Positions 7,692-7,963 of a stretch of DNA of 7,963 nucleotides are shown here, piece after piece. The first letter of the stretch is position 1. Each line of letters opens with the position of its first letter. A model generated the notes under the pieces. That model made no database searches, was not told where the DNA came from, and saw nothing but the letters and a program-made list of their open reading frames with translations. This stretch comes from JBEIJQ01 sp040380145 (GTDB lineage: Bacteria > Bacteroidota > Bacteroidia > Chitinophagales > Saprospiraceae): assembly GCA_040380145.1 (NCBI GenBank), contig JBEIJQ010000139.1, forward strand, positions 1 through 7,963. Direction: 5' to 3'. A program made the position numbers and the translations under genes.

Positions 7692-7761
7692 GCCCTAGCG
7701 GGAAAAAATGTTTCGAGCCGAAACCGTTTTGTGGCCCGCCCACCCTTTTTTTTACAAAACC

Positions 7762-7963
7762 GTGTCAAAACTCCTGCCTCTTTCGACGTCGTCCCTGCAC
7801 GCACCGTTGCCGCCGGAAGGATTCCCGCGTCGGGCGGCCGCATGGCTGCTCGCGCCCACCCCGGCCGAACCGCTGGCCGTTTTCCGCATCGTTTTCGGCG
7901 CGATGATGTTCGCGGGCACACTGCGGTTCATCTGGCTCGGCTGGATCGAAGACCATTACCTCG
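7762..7963 (+). CDS. HTTM / vitamin K-dependent gamma-carboxylase-like membrane protein, N-terminal fragment
   Basis: A plus-strand frame stays open to the right edge and is therefore partial. From the GTG at 7762 it gives 67 residues. After a polar, proline-rich start comes a block around residues 31-66 (APTPAEPLAVFRIVFGAMMF, then LRFIWLGWIEDHY). This resembles the first membrane helix of HTTM-domain proteins, relatives of vitamin K-dependent gamma-glutamyl carboxylase, which share a P-L-x-V-F-R-I-x-F-G pattern followed by G-W-I-E. The predicted location is the inner membrane. Bacterial members mostly lack known substrates, and the active-site region is outside the window. An in-frame ATG at 7708 with an A-rich upstream stretch is an alternative start adding 18 residues. 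I prefer 7762 because the extra segment covers a T tract and reads like non-coding DNA. The gene is transcribed divergently from the dehydrogenase. Confidence 0.7.
   Translation, partial: MSKLLPLSTSSLHAPLPPEGFPRRAAAWLLAPTPAEPLAVFRIVFGAMMFAGTLRFIWLGWIEDHYL

Noticed and set aside
7631..7921. Minus-strand 96-codon frame overlapping the divergent region
   Set aside because: It overlaps the start of the dehydrogenase, the promoter region and the HTTM-like gene, and its Arg/Lys/Ala-rich translation has no recognisable features.

Overview
The window looks like a chromosomal segment of a moderately GC-rich Bacteroidota bacterium. Three things point there: a very large TonB-dependent receptor with an N-terminal carboxypeptidase-regulatory-like domain; a downstream exported protein with motifs I associate with large secreted proteins of this phylum; and a match to the phylum's unusual -7 promoter element (TAnnTTTG) upstream of the dehydrogenase gene. 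The order Saprospirales or a relative is a guess from protein style and GC content.

Layout, left to right. Positions 1-2842 (minus strand) hold a large exported protein whose 3' end lies beyond the left edge, with 947 codons visible. After a gap of only 34 bases come positions 2877-6536 (minus), a complete 1219-residue TonB-dependent outer-membrane receptor. These two genes are almost certainly one transcript, receptor first. Positions 6537-6674 are an AT-rich spacer with a chain of three small hairpins ending in a T tract (a probable terminator for the gene to the right) and the presumed promoter of the receptor operon. Positions 6675-7643 (minus) encode a complete D-isomer-specific 2-hydroxyacid dehydrogenase related to D-3-phosphoglycerate dehydrogenase. 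Positions 7644-7761 are a divergent promoter region. From about 7762 (or 7708) to the right edge, on the plus strand, is the start of a membrane protein resembling the HTTM / vitamin K-dependent gamma-carboxylase family.

The receptor and its downstream exported protein probably act together at the cell surface. No SusD homologue or carbohydrate enzyme is visible, so this does not look like a standard polysaccharide-utilisation pair. The exported protein has an EF-hand-like calcium loop and many cysteines. Its C-terminus, where a type IX sorting domain would sit, is outside the window. The dehydrogenase and the HTTM-like gene look like independent neighbours.

Two very long plus-strand open frames (852 and 1293 codons) are codon-aligned antisense shadows of the two large minus-strand genes. 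The exported-protein gene has no stop codon inside the window, so it has to be read by translating the minus strand back from its start codon.
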